A stretch of 64,000 bases of DNA from Morinoia aosen (taxonomy: Eukaryota; Arthropoda; Malacostraca; Amphipoda; Talitridae), in NCBI GenBank assembly GCA_030386875.1, contig CM059575.1, positions 43,120,859-43,184,858 on the forward strand. Direction: 5' to 3'. Each line of letters opens with the position of its first letter. Position 1 is the stretch's first letter. Of the stretch, positions 1 to 10,646 are shown one piece after another. The translations under genes were made by a program, and so were the position numbers. The notes under the pieces were generated by a model, which was given only the letters and a program-made list of their open reading frames with translations, did not search any database and was not told where the DNA came from.

Positions 1-3000
1 ATAAAAATAGGTCATAGGCTTCAGAATTGCGGGGAGTTAGAAAAATTCGCATACAAATAGTAATTTTAACTTACCTGATCTTTCTATGATTTGTCTTTAT
101 AGTCTATTATGTTTATATTTTCCTTCTAGAATTTAAAATGTTCATTATACTTTTGTATTTCCTAACTTACTGGTGCGCATAGCACTGATACTGATGTTTG
201 AAGATGCCCTAATGTATTGAGAGTGCTTCAATTTTTGCGCTCTGTGATGTTTTCTAACTCATTATTTACGGCTAGTTCTTTCGTAGATTTGAATATTCAG
301 TTTCATGTTGTGTCTTGTGTGTATATTTTAGAACTTATTAGCCGGAAAATGTTTAAACGAGCCTTGAGCGATTGTATTCTAATTATTGTTTTTGATAGGA
401 AAATAGTTTATTTAATTCATTATCGTCCGAAAATTACGTTGTGTCGAGATTTTAAAAGCGAAATACATATTTAGGTGTTGAAAATATTTATTCATTTATG
501 CAGGGATGAGTTGTTGGCTTATATTTTGCTCCCCACTCTTATAAATTTAGTGATGTCAAGTAACGAGCTGAGAGTTTGCTAGGCCTTTTTTTTTGTTGCA
601 ATTAAAATGCTTAGTTTTCTTTTGTTATGGCCCATCGTTTTGCGGCGCTCTGCCATGCTGTTTTTACATCACCTATAACTTTCTTCTTCCGCTTTAATTT
701 TTTTCATAACCTTTATCTTCAATTTTCTGTTTCTATGCGTTGCGTATCTTGTGTGTAAACACACCTTGTGTATTAATTCCTCATTCCCTGTACTCCGTAC
801 TTGAAGGTGTGTCTTCCTCTCTTTGAAAAGCTATGTTGTGGTAAGAGAGGCTGATTCCAAGTCATACTCTAAGCTAATCTGCAGAATTTGTTAGTATTTT
901 CATTGAAAACTTGCTGTTCTAAAGGAGAACATGTAAAGTCCTGCAAGTAACATACTTAAGCCATTCATATGTTGAAAATAGAATGCGTTTTTGATTCCGT
1001 TGCTCACCACCTTTTGCTTCATTGCTTTCATTTGTATTTAAATAACAATTTAAATATTTATAAGTTTTTGTACATAAAAATGTTGTATAGTAACTTCAGA
1101 GAGATATTGAATGCGGTAGCTTTTTTAGGGAAACGCACCATGGAATGAACGAATTTAATGGACTTTGATTTCTCTCAGGGGGATACAACTATTGTATCTA
1201 TGGGAATTAGCCCTCCCAGGGCGACTATGTAAGGGCCTGAGCTAAAGGTTAGGTAGGCTTTCTTTTTGTTGAAATAGAATAGGTTTTTATTTTGTTACGG
1301 ACCATCTTTTTTCGGTTTACTGCTGTCTTGTTTTTCAGTACCTACTACTTTCTTCTTCAACTTTGATCTTGTTTCATTAACTTCTTTCTCATCTTACTGT
1401 TTCTGTGCCCTTTCTGCATAGATTCCACGTTCCCTTAACTCCATACTAAATGGTGCCTTCTTCCTTCCTCTCTTTGGATCGCCTTTGTTGCGCATAGGGG
1501 AGGCCTAAACTAACTGATAATCTATAATCTTCTTTAAATTCTATCTTCGCTTACTGTTTCTATGCACCTTGTGCATAGAGTCTGCATTCCCTCAACTCCA
1601 TACTAAATGGTGCTGTCATCCTTCTCTTTGAACATCTTTGCCGTGGTAAAAGGAGGCTAAAACTTTCTTATTTAATCATAATAATAATGGGCTTTGATTT
1701 ACTTCTATCAGCTGATCCACTCCATGCTCAAGGGAGCCCTCCCACTCCACAAAATTACGCAGTACGTTGCTTTAGCTGGGTGTTACAGCCGCATTTTCTG
1801 TGTCTCTATTTTTATATCCTTATAAGTGGTATGTTTAATGGCATTCTTGTATTGCTCCTCCGTCATTTCTTGACTTACTGTTCTCAACTGTGGTATTCCC
1901 GCGTGCAGCGCTTCCAACGAATCTGTTTCAAATTGTGTAATTGGGATTCCTGTCTTCGAGTTCTACTCAGGAAATTACCTTTTTTACGAAAGAGCGTAGG
2001 TTTTTCTTTTGTTATGGGGCCATCCTATTTTCATTCACTGCAGTCAATTTTTCACCATTTCTGACGTTTTCCTTCACCTATTGCCTGGTTTCAGGAACTG
2101 CCCTCTTCATTTGCTATTAATTACGTGCATGGAGTCTTGTATGGAAACCAACCTTGTGCATTCATTCGCCGTTCTTTCAAGTCCATATTGAACGATTCCT
2201 TCATTTATTTGAAAAAACTTTGTTGTGGTTACAGTGTCTTGTACTGCTAATGATCTAACTTAATGTTTGTTGTTTAGTGTGAACTGACTATTTTTTGGTT
2301 CATTGATATCCTGTTCTTTGAAACCTCACATATTCAACATATGATTTTTATCATAAATATCCTACCTTGCTGCTTTCATGTAAAATATCTTATACGGGAA
2401 CACGGCTCGTGCATAGATTCCTTGATCTCTTATTGCCCCACCAAATGGTGCCTTCTTCCTTGCTGTTTGTAGAACTCGTTTTTTTTTGTGGCGAGAGGTG
2501 CTAAACGATGTCATATTCTTCTATATTTTCTGCCTCTTATCGTTTCTTTATATAATCCTTTCAACAGTGTATCATAAATGCGGGTAATTTTAACTTTCCC
2601 TCATAACAATAATGTAATCTCTGTTTGTTCTTAGCGCTCCTGTGGTGAATGTAGGAGGTCTTGAGCGAAAGGTTAAGTAAGCCTTTCTTTCGGTGAAACA
2701 GAATCGTGTTTTTTTTCTCTTTTGTTTTGTTACGGGCCATCTTTTTTTCGGGTCATTGCTGTCCTGCTTTTCATCCCCTACTACATTCTTCAACTTTCAT
2801 CGTGTTTCATAAACTTCTTACTAAACTCACTGTTTCTACGCATATTCTGAATAGCTACCGCGTTCCCTCAAACTACATACTTAATGGTGCCTTCCGTTCT
2901 TCGGAACGCAATCTTTTAGCGGTTTGGGAGGCTTGAACTATTATCTGAGCTAATCCTTCTTCTCTTTGCATCGCCTATGGGGAGGATAAGGAGGCTTAAA

Positions 3001-3757
3001 CTAATACCTAATCAAATCTATTCTGCCCTCTGTTTGTTATGTAACCCTAACAAATGCGGTAGTTCATAACGGGTGTGTGCTCTAGTACTCAATGTGTTCG
3101 AGTTTCTTTGGTATTAAAGCTGGAATGGCGCTTGAAAGAAAATTTTGTAAATTTTTTGGTGTTGACATTAATCGAAAAATTTGAATGCTGGAAACGTACA
3201 TACATTCGAAAATCAATTCTCCCGACGTTTAGTTCATAAACTTAGAAGGATAATACTGATGTTGCACTTTTTATCACAAATAAATGATACCTTCATGTGG
3301 AATTTTATATGATCCTTTTTACCATTGAACACGGCGCGCAATCGTCTGCTTCATCATTATAGAAAAGTATCGAAACACCCTGTATGACTAAATTAAACTA
3401 AGTTTCCTATTGTTTCAACTGACGTTTAAATATATGAAGCTGTCCCTATGATAAACTCGGAGATCGATAACCTTTTAGTACTGGTGGAAAAGCTCGGAGC
3501 CGGACGGAATTCTATTTTTCTAAAATCCGTCGTGCGGAAGCAACACCCGCTGTCGGTTCTGTTTCTGATCGTACGTCTGTAAGGGCATAGTACGCTGCAT
3601 CGTAGTACGCTGCCGCTGCTGACGTCATGTAACCCTAGTGACGTCATCCGGCTTGTGTGAAATGAAGCCTTTCTATTGGCTAGTCGAGTTTGCGAATGTG
3701 CACTGACATCCCCATAGAAGTGACTTTGCCTCCTTTAAGTCTACCATGCTGTGCACC
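1..3757. repeat. Segmental repeat block, copy A
   Basis: Position 1 onward matches 7871 onward in the same orientation. The match continues, once later insertions in the other copy are removed, to about 3757 (matching 20400). The two copies differ by scattered substitutions and small indels. The block holds no convincing coding sequence; its short ORFs are not preserved between the copies. It contains degenerate tandem sub-repeats (about 578-2940) and a less AT-rich end with paired CRE-like sites. Its left limit lies outside the window. It may be a segmental duplication or an unrecognised large element; no family was recognised. Confidence 0.85.
578..2940 (+). repeat. Degenerate tandem sub-repeats inside copy A
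   Basis: A core of about 250 bp recurs at roughly 578-860, 1250-1500, 1990-2235, 2275-2505 and 2670-2940. Each copy has, in order: a T-rich start with a motif like TTACGGACCATC, a pyrimidine-rich run like TTTCTTCTTCAACTTT, a motif like TTTCTATGC followed by CTTGTGCATAGATTCC, then CATACTAAATGGTGCCTTC and a purine-rich GAGAGGCT. Several copies are preceded by GCTAAAGGTTAGGTAGGC. The copies are well diverged. No protein or RNA gene was recognised in the unit. Confidence 0.75.
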
Positions 3758-3850
3758 ATGGTAGACGAAACAAGGTAGCAGCAAACCAGTCTTTTATGAA
3801 ATCGAGTCTCACCCCAGTGACGTCAAGGCATCCGACCAATAGCAGCGCTT
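3600..3850. promoter_or_regulatory. Cluster of CRE-like and CCAAT-like sites
   Basis: TGACGTCA occurs at 3620-3627, 3639-3646 and 3818-3825, with ATTGG at 3675-3679 and CCAAT at 3836-3840. The stretch is less AT-rich than its surroundings. The first two CRE-like sites and the ATTGG recur in copy B (20266-20273, 20285-20292). This clustering is typical of a promoter, but no transcription start or well-supported downstream gene was identified, so the assignment is an inference. Confidence 0.4.
3743..3770. repeat. Short palindrome at the end of the duplicated block
   Basis: GTCTACCATG and CATGGTAGAC form 10-bp arms around an 8-base centre. In copy B the similarity stops inside this centre (after GTGCAC, about 20400) and the second arm is absent. 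The palindrome therefore marks the right end of the shared block. Confidence 0.6.
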
Positions 3851-4134
3851 AAACTGCATCTGGCAACATTGCTAACCCGAAATCTGGCATCACTGTTAGC
3901 GTTACGCGTACGACAATGTTGCATTTCTGTTCTAATGAAGTGTTAACGAGTCGAGTGAATCGCAACGTCGGCGCCTCAAGTTAAATTTTTAAAAAAGTGT
4001 TCCTTTATTTGGTGTCGGAATAATTCTAAAAATCTACCCAAGATATTTCAAAGGTCTGGTTTCAATTTTAAAGAATTGATTTTGCCCAGTGGAAAGGTTT
4101 AGTTAAATAATCTCAAGTTGAACTTATGTAAGTT

Positions 4135-4261
4135 ATGTCTGCTGGCAGCCATTTCAAAACGACCGACTTCCGAAGAATCCCCTCTGCATTTAAGACGAAC
4201 ATTTCATTGGAAAGAGGTGTTGTGCTGTTGTTTTATGATCCCAGGAGTTTGGAACTGGAAG
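4135..4261 (+). CDS. Possible first coding exon, unidentified
   Basis: An ATG at 4135 downstream of the CRE/CCAAT cluster opens 42 codons to a GT donor (AAG|GTGAG) at 4262. The peptide starts MSAGSHFKTTDF and is not recognised. It ends in phase 1, while the candidate exon at 6304 starts in phase 0, so the two do not join directly. It may be chance or part of another transcript. Confidence 0.2.
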
Positions 4262-5299
4262 GTGAGAAATTGAATTTTGAATATTATTCGAAACTAATTC
4301 AAAAATAATGGCTTATAACTGATTTTTGCATTTGATGAAGTTGCATCTCTTGACCAAATCTTTGCCACCAGATACAGTAGTACAGTTCAAATTTGATATG
4401 CCAATTCCATTCATAAATGCTGTTGAATTGCGTGAAATTTAAAATTCAAAGGAAATGAGTAAATAGGAATAGGATGTGCTACAATTAAATGCTGATTAAT
4501 GACATACTGTCCATGAGTTTTTCATTCCAGAAAGGTAACCTAAAATCCTATATCTTGTGGTAGGGTGCTATCAGATTTCATAGTATTTGAATTTCTGTGT
4601 GTGAATTAATCTGGAAGTAGGATGTGCTGTCAAATTTTACCAGGTTTATATTAAAAAATTTCAATGTCATTTCAAAAATTTTGATCTATGCATTATATTG
4701 AAATTAGCAAGTAAGCTTAGAACCTACAATGCTCAGACATGAAAGCTAGTTTGGACTGCCACATAGTAAAACTTGTTTACTGTATGTTTGATGCAACTTT
4801 AGAATAGCTCCTTTTTTTCTTGTGTAGCCAATCTTATCTGAAATTTTCAGATTAACTTGTAAAAACTTTCTACCTTATAGCTAAATGTCTAGTGTTTACA
4901 AGCAAGATGCAAAATCTTGTCTATGATTTTCTATTGTAAGTGCTACCTTCTATGGCAATTACCTTCTTGAAACTGATGCTGTTCCAAGCATATTTAGAAA
5001 TGCATTTCTAAAGGTACCTGACTTCTACTAGGCTTACCATTCATCGTGCTCCATTTGCTGCTAAATAATTTCTTTATATAAGGTGCCAAATTCATGCTGT
5101 TGATCATATTTTTATTGTGAGTGCTTCAAAAATCTTATCTGAAGCTACAAAGCCATATTTAATTTAAAAAAGCAGATTTTTCTGTTTTTGTTTATGGTTC
5201 CGTTTATATCTTAGTCTCCTTTTCTCTGTTTCTTAGTAGGAAACAGAAAACATCTGTGCAAAAATGAAATTGAGGACATATCTTCATTTAATTTTTTAT

Positions 5300-5700
5300 G
5301 GGTAAATGTTAAGGAGAGGACCATAATCGATTTTCCTCTTTTGGGTGTCTAAACGTAGTTAATTAGATCTAAATAAACTATTTTTCATCTACGCACTTTC
5401 CGTCGCGAATGAGTATTTAACAAGTTATAGCGGGAAATTACTGACCGCAGCTCTAGTGCTTGATGGGAAAAGAAATTGTTCAGACGCGAAGACTGCAATG
5501 GACTCTTCCTTTTGACGCACTCAAATGATCGAGCGCATTTCAGCCATCAAAGACGAAAATTAACATACCGCTATAACTCGTTGAATGCTCATTTGCAACA
5601 GAAAGGGCATAGACGAAAAAATTGTTCATTTTGATCTAATTAACTATGTTTAGCAGCAAAAATTGAAAAATTGATTATGGTCCTCTCCTTTACAAATACC
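5300..5700. mobile_element. MITE with long terminal inverted repeats (family M1, copy 1)
   Basis: The left end (GTAAATGTTAAGGAGAGGAC) and the right end (read from the minus strand, TTTGTAAAGGAGAGGACC) are inverted repeats. Complementarity continues inward through motifs such as GAGTATTTAACAAGTTATAG on the left and CTATAACTCGTTGAATGCTC on the right. The centre of roughly 100 bp has no coding potential. The same family, with the same inner motifs, recurs at about 35776-36510. Confidence 0.75.
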
Positions 5701-6303
5701 TTTTTATGTCATATAAAATTGATGATTGTGTGTTTAAGACTTTTTCTTTTGTAGTTTAGATTAGTTGATTTTAGTTGTATTGTTAAATATCATGAACAAA
5801 TCTACTTATATTATACACAACATTAACTGTTGAAGAAAAATTGTGAAAACTAGCTTGAGTGTATTAATTAACTTATTTGGTTGTACATGAAGCTATGTAT
5901 GTCACACTTTCCGGTTTATTATCCCATTATAGTGTAATTTTCTCTTTTCCCCCTTATTTTTTCACCAATGATTTTTCTCTGGCTTTTTCCTTCCGTTTTC
6001 TCCCAATGCGACTGATATTTTTCAAGTTTGTATTACACTCTAGTGTGTCATGGTCTCCATTTCCTTATGTGTGCATTTTAATACTGCTTTATATTCAGTG
6101 TTTTCTCTCTGTATAACTGACCCTATTTATTAAATACTCCCAGCTGCACCTCAATTTATTATATTAACTCTGCCTTTTATTTTCTCTAACATATTTTAAT
6201 CTGTACCCTCACTAATGCAATTGAAATGCATGCTTATTGAGCCAAATCTAATTCAGGAACTGTTTATGTGACAAGTTCACTAATATTTATTTTTGCCATC
6301 CAG

Positions 6304-6483
6304 GTACATGAAGAAAGTGAAATAATTCCACCCATCATTGAAATGGATGAAGGTGCGCAAAAGGCTGTCGGGGTATTCAACGGACCCACCGATATTGGAG
6401 GAATTTTGGCTTCAGTGAAAGTGGAAGATGCTGCCACTTATATCTCCGGTTACATTGCCATGAATACAGACGTGTATCAGCAA
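6304..6483 (+). CDS. Candidate internal exon of an unidentified gene
   Basis: A polypyrimidine tract and CCATCCAG acceptor precede an open stretch starting VHEESEIIPPIIEMDEGAQK. It continues through FNGPTDIGGILASVKVED and YISGYIAMNTDVYQ. The composition is protein-like and more complex than the flanking DNA. No good donor follows; a weak one (GAC|GTGTAT) lies at about 6472. It is not part of the DUF885 protein as far as I can tell and no domain was recognised. It could instead be the remnant of a transposase-derived gene. Confidence 0.3.
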
Positions 6484-6549
6484 CAACTGAAGAAAAAACA
6501 TCTTTGTCTGACTATACTATATGTTCCATTCTTAGTGTAAAATATTTCA

Positions 6550-7870
6550 ATTTACTTCTGTTTGGGTCTTTTAAAAAGTATCTCCAATCTGATGATCAGT
6601 GCAAGAGACTGAAATTTTGCAGTAAATCTTTCGTAAATGCTATTCCTTGTTGTGAGAGGGTTTTCCTCTATCTTTTCAATAAAATTAGTCACTCACCAGG
6701 CTTCTGCAAAAGTGTTAGTGAATTATTTCATGAGAACTAACCTAAATCTCTCACCTGCTGTTCTTAAATAATAATGTACTTAATCTAGTTTTTCTTCAGA
6801 TGTAGAACATTAGTCAGTCAGAGTTTACAATAGACCTCTGCAGAGTACATGTTTTACAGGTAAACCTGATAAAATGGTGCACAAGGGTTTCCACTGCACA
6901 TTTCTCCTGACCCCTTGTCAACATGATGCTCTAAAGTGAAATATGATAAATTGTGTCAGATCAAATTATTCAGTTAATTTTAAATGGTTTCTTGAGCTGC
7001 TACTTGAATGCACTAGTGTGTGCAAAATCATTTTATGCCATGTGTCCCGGTATTTCATTTGAAACAAGTAGGGTGAATTACTGTTTCCTTCTTTAAAACC
7101 TATAACTTCAAGTTGCTGCTGCTTTACAGCAGAACTTCATACATTCCGATTAAATATAAGAAAGCTTAATTTTAGTCTTTGTGTCACTCACTCTACTGTG
7201 CTGTTTGATAAACTAAAAGCAAAAAATGATAGAGATGGGGTTGTGAGGTGGTCTATGGTATCGAACTAGTGATAAACTTTTTTTATTGGTCTGTTCACAA
7301 TTTAAGGCTGTGAACTATTATGTGGTACAATGTTGTCTATTGCATAACACAATAACGGACGGTAGTGCAAGGTTAATTTGTTGGTTCGGCCGAGTGCATT
7401 GTTAGATTGAAGCGTTATAAATTAGTATTCCTTGGTATTTAAGTGCCATACCAATTTGTAATCCTTGTTTTTTTCTCGTAATTGGAACTCAGCAGAAAAA
7501 GTTACTTGTAACTTACTCGTGGAAACCTTTACAATCCTATGATAAATTCGCTGTTTTGGTTTCAAAATGAATTCTGTGAAAAGCTTTAGACTGGCTTTGA
7601 AAATACTCTCGTAGCTTGAGTTATGCTCACCTCGCCAGTTATTACATTCTGAAGTTTATGCTAGAATAGACTTCCCAGCAGCCTGTACTGAATTTATGTT
7701 CTCTTTGAAAAGTTACCTGTAGCACAATAATGTTTTGTTATTGATCAATGCTCTTCTCTTCTGAACGTCCCTCTGGTTTTACTTGTGCTTATTGATAATC
7801 GTACGATTGTTTGTGAAGAATATGATACGGTTATGAACAATTAATTTCGAGCATCATTCCCATAGTTGGT
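6550..7870. other. AT-rich spacer between the two repeat copies
   Basis: No convincing gene, RNA or terminal repeat was found. Short open frames here are low-complexity and lack splice context. Confidence 0.5.
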
Positions 7871-8251
7871 ATAAAATAGATCATAGGCTTCAGAATTGCA
7901 GGTAGTTAGAAGAATTGGCATACAAAGAGTAATTTTAATCCTAACTGAACATTCTATCGTTTGTCTTTATAGTATATTATGTTTTTTTTCCTTTTAGAAT
8001 TAAAAATTTTCATTTTACTTTTGTATTTCCTTACTTACTGGTGCGCACAGCACTGATACTGATGTTTGAAGATGCCTTAATGTATTGAGAGTGCTTCCAT
8101 TTTTGCGCTCTGTGATGTTTTCTAAGTCATTATTTACTGCTAGTTCTTTCGTAGATTTGAATTCAGTTTTATGTTGTGTCTTGTGTGTACATTTTAGAAC
8201 TTATTAGCCGGAAAATGTTGAAACGAGCCTTGAGCGATGGTGTTCTAATTA

Positions 8252-8261
8252 TTGTTTTTGA
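8252..8261 (+). repeat. Target-site duplication, left copy
   Basis: TTGTTTTTGA here is repeated exactly at 14874-14883, directly after the TAC tail. In copy A the same position is uninterrupted (about 386-400), which confirms the insertion point. Confidence 0.9.
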
Positions 8262-8732
8262 CCCTCCCTGTACACCCTGTCCTTGTCGTGGGGGGAGGGC
8301 TTGCGCGTCCCTGTGAAGTGCAGGGCCAAACTGACCAGGTGCAACCATGTCAGGTGGGCCTGCACCGAGGGACCTGACTAACGGGGGTGGCATCGTTTGA
8401 ATTGGCTTTGATTTGGACCCGAATTGGATCTTCCTTTGACCACCCCCTATAATGACAACAACTCTGGAGGAGACCTAGTCTCGGCTTCTTCAGTTTTAAT
8501 TGAGTCAATTGCGGCGAGGGATAGCCGAGGGAGCCCCGGGGTCGGTTGGTGGCTGTTTAAACGTGGTAGTGCGGAGTGGCGCCCGTTCCTGCCATTAGTC
8601 AAGCGCAGCATCCGATTTAGATTATTGGGCTTTTGAAGCTATATTCGCACGAAAGAGTGGTCCCGCTGGGACTGCGTGTGCCTGGCTTTAGGGATTCCCT
8701 TGTTGGAGGCCTAACATGACTGCCTGCTTGAC

Positions 8733-10637
8733 GTGCGAACGAAATCTAAACAACCTTTTTTCATGGAACCCCCTCAAACTGCGCCACTGACGACCCGGAT
8801 TCAAATGGACATTACTACGGAAACTCCCTCTCAAGAGCCGTTACTGCAGCTGCCATCGCAGGTTCCCCCTGCGAGTGGAGGTGCTGCAGGCGGACAACAA
8901 CAGGCCACTGAACTTACAATGGAACCCTACCAACGCCCAACTATGAAAACCAACGCAGCCGACGTTCCTGGTGGGAGATGGGGCAATCAGGCACGCCGTG
9001 GAGGCCGCCGTAACAGGCAAATGCACCTCCTGGCTGCTGACAGCCTTGATCCGATTCTTCCGACGGAATACAAGCGATTTTTTAACATCAAAGCTAACGA
9101 CGGCTCACCCCTGACCCATATAGATGTCATTGTAGCCCACCGCGATCTGTGCCGAGGGCTGGGAGGAAAACCGGCCAAGATCACGGAGACTCGTGGAGGT
9201 GGCCTCTTGGTGGAGGTGCGCAACCAAGATCAAAGCCTTGCCATCTTGTGCATCCGCCGTTTGGCTGGCGTGAGTGTTGAGGTGACCGCACATGGCAGCC
9301 TAAATGAAAGCAAAGGCACCATATGGTACGACAACTATCCACAGTACACTGATGAGCGCCTTTTAGAAGAGTTGCAGCAGTGTGGAGTTAAAGCCCTGTA
9401 CCGGATGAAGAGACAGCAAAATGGCATATTGGTTCCCACGTCCATATACATCCTCACTTTCGACCGTTGCTCTCTCCCTCAGTTGGTGGATATTGGATGG
9501 ACGAGGTGTAGGGTACGGCAGTACGTCCCAAAGCCACGCCGATGTTTCAAGTGCCAGAAGTACGGTCACGGAGCAAAGACGTGCCGATCTCTGAGGAGCG
9601 TATGTGCAAACTGTGCTCAAGATCAGCACGAGCCGCCATGTGATCGACCTCCGATGTGCTCTAATTGTGATAAGCAACACTCTGCTGGATCCCGGGAATG
9701 CTTCTATTACAAAGTGGAAGTGGAGGTGCTCGCCACGCAGACGACTCAAAGGCTAAGCTATGGAGAAGCGAAACGTTTAGTTAGCAGCAGATACATCACT
9801 GGTGGTACTTCATACGCTGAAAGAGTGCAAGCCCCTCAGAGAAGACCAAGTGTTCTGACGGCTGTGCGTTCAGCGGGACCAGATGGAAACTCTGGTGCGG
9901 CTAGTCGAGAGCCCACTGCTGCTGCGGGGAGTTCTTTGCGTGCTGCGGGCCGCTCTGATATGACTGGGTCACAGCATGGCACTAAACCAGCGCAGGCTCC
10001 CAGACCCTCTTTTGCTGATACTCTGATCGATTTGCAGCCATACCTTCCGAATGTTGAATTTTCCACTGGCACTGTTGCCCCTACTGTTTCGAGAAAACGT
10101 GTTCCGAGCGCATCGTCACCCCTTACTGGCGCTGCCTCAGCAAAAGTAGCGAGAGCTTTGACGGGGAATGTCTGGAATAGAGATGGACCACAGCGCAAAC
10201 GAAACAGCATGGTAAGCGGCAGGAGCGACGACGTGTCGCCGGTGCCTGGGGAAGACTTGCAGCCTTCTAGCGGCTTGGGTTGTGCTCCAGCCCCGGTGGT
10301 AGCTCGGACTGGTGAGGACCCTGCAGCGCGACGTTCCGATCTAAGACGCGACTCGCTGACCTGTCGAGGTGCTGATGGCACCCGACTGAGCCGTGATGCC
10401 ATCGTGAAGCGCGACTCCTCCGTAGCGCAGCGCGTACGTTCGTTAGATCGCGTGATAACCGTACCCGAGGCCGTTTCTTCCCACATGTCAAAAGTATGCC
10501 CACCACCAAAACCTACTTTAATGCCCCCTCCCAAAGTGCCTTTGCATGCATGGGGCGATAGACCTGGCCAGCATGATCCGCCATCTATTCTTAAATTACC
10601 AGATCTCAAGAAGAAACATCCGGAAGATAAAACCTAA
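8733..10637 (+). CDS. LINE ORF1, gag-like zinc-knuckle protein
   Basis: About 624-634 aa; the first ATG is near 8763, and the frame is also open just upstream. The N-terminal region is low-complexity (Q/P/A-rich) and followed by an RRM-like segment typical of ORF1 proteins. Three adjacent zinc knuckles follow at about residues 270-322: CFKCQKYGHGAKTC, then CANCAQDQHEPPC, then CSNCDKQHSAGSREC. This arrangement is typical of I/Jockey/R1-type ORF1. The C-terminal third is rich in S, A, P and R and probably disordered. The protein is expected to bind the element's RNA in a ribonucleoprotein particle. The frame is intact. Nine bases separate it from ORF2. Confidence 0.88.
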   Translation: MRTKSKQPFFMEPPQTAPLTTRIQMDITTETPSQEPLLQLPSQVPPASGGAAGGQQQATELTMEPYQRPTMKTNAADVPGGRWGNQARRGGRRNRQMHLLAADSLDPILPTEYKRFFNIKANDGSPLTHIDVIVAHRDLCRGLGGKPAKITETRGGGLLVEVRNQDQSLAILCIRRLAGVSVEVTAHGSLNESKGTIWYDNYPQYTDERLLEELQQCGVKALYRMKRQQNGILVPTSIYILTFDRCSLPQLVDIGWTRCRVRQYVPKPRRCFKCQKYGHGAKTCRSLRSVCANCAQDQHEPPCDRPPMCSNCDKQHSAGSRECFYYKVEVEVLATQTTQRLSYGEAKRLVSSRYITGGTSYAERVQAPQRRPSVLTAVRSAGPDGNSGAASREPTAAAGSSLRAAGRSDMTGSQHGTKPAQAPRPSFADTLIDLQPYLPNVEFSTGTVAPTVSRKRVPSASSPLTGAASAKVARALTGNVWNRDGPQRKRNSMVSGRSDDVSPVPGEDLQPSSGLGCAPAPVVARTGEDPAARRSDLRRDSLTCRGADGTRLSRDAIVKRDSSVAQRVRSLDRVITVPEAVSSHMSKVCPPPKPTLMPPPKVPLHAWGDRPGQHDPPSILKLPDLKKKHPEDKT

Positions 10638-10646
10638 TAGTAATAT

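Noticed and set aside
1-3757. Possible LTR pair (copies A and B as LTRs)
   Set aside because: Far too long and repeat-filled, no TG...CA ends, primer-binding site, polypurine tract or polymerase in the interior.
3743-3770. Possible Helitron 3' hairpin
   Set aside because: No CTRR end follows, no TC start was found, and no Rep/helicase sequence is present.
4135-6483. Two-exon gene joining 4135-4261 to 6304
   Set aside because: The first exon ends in phase 1 and the second starts in phase 0; direct splicing gives an immediate stop.
9836-10609. 257-codon minus-strand ORF inside the LINE
   Set aside because: It is the antisense shadow of ORF1, has no family resemblance and its composition mirrors the sense codons.
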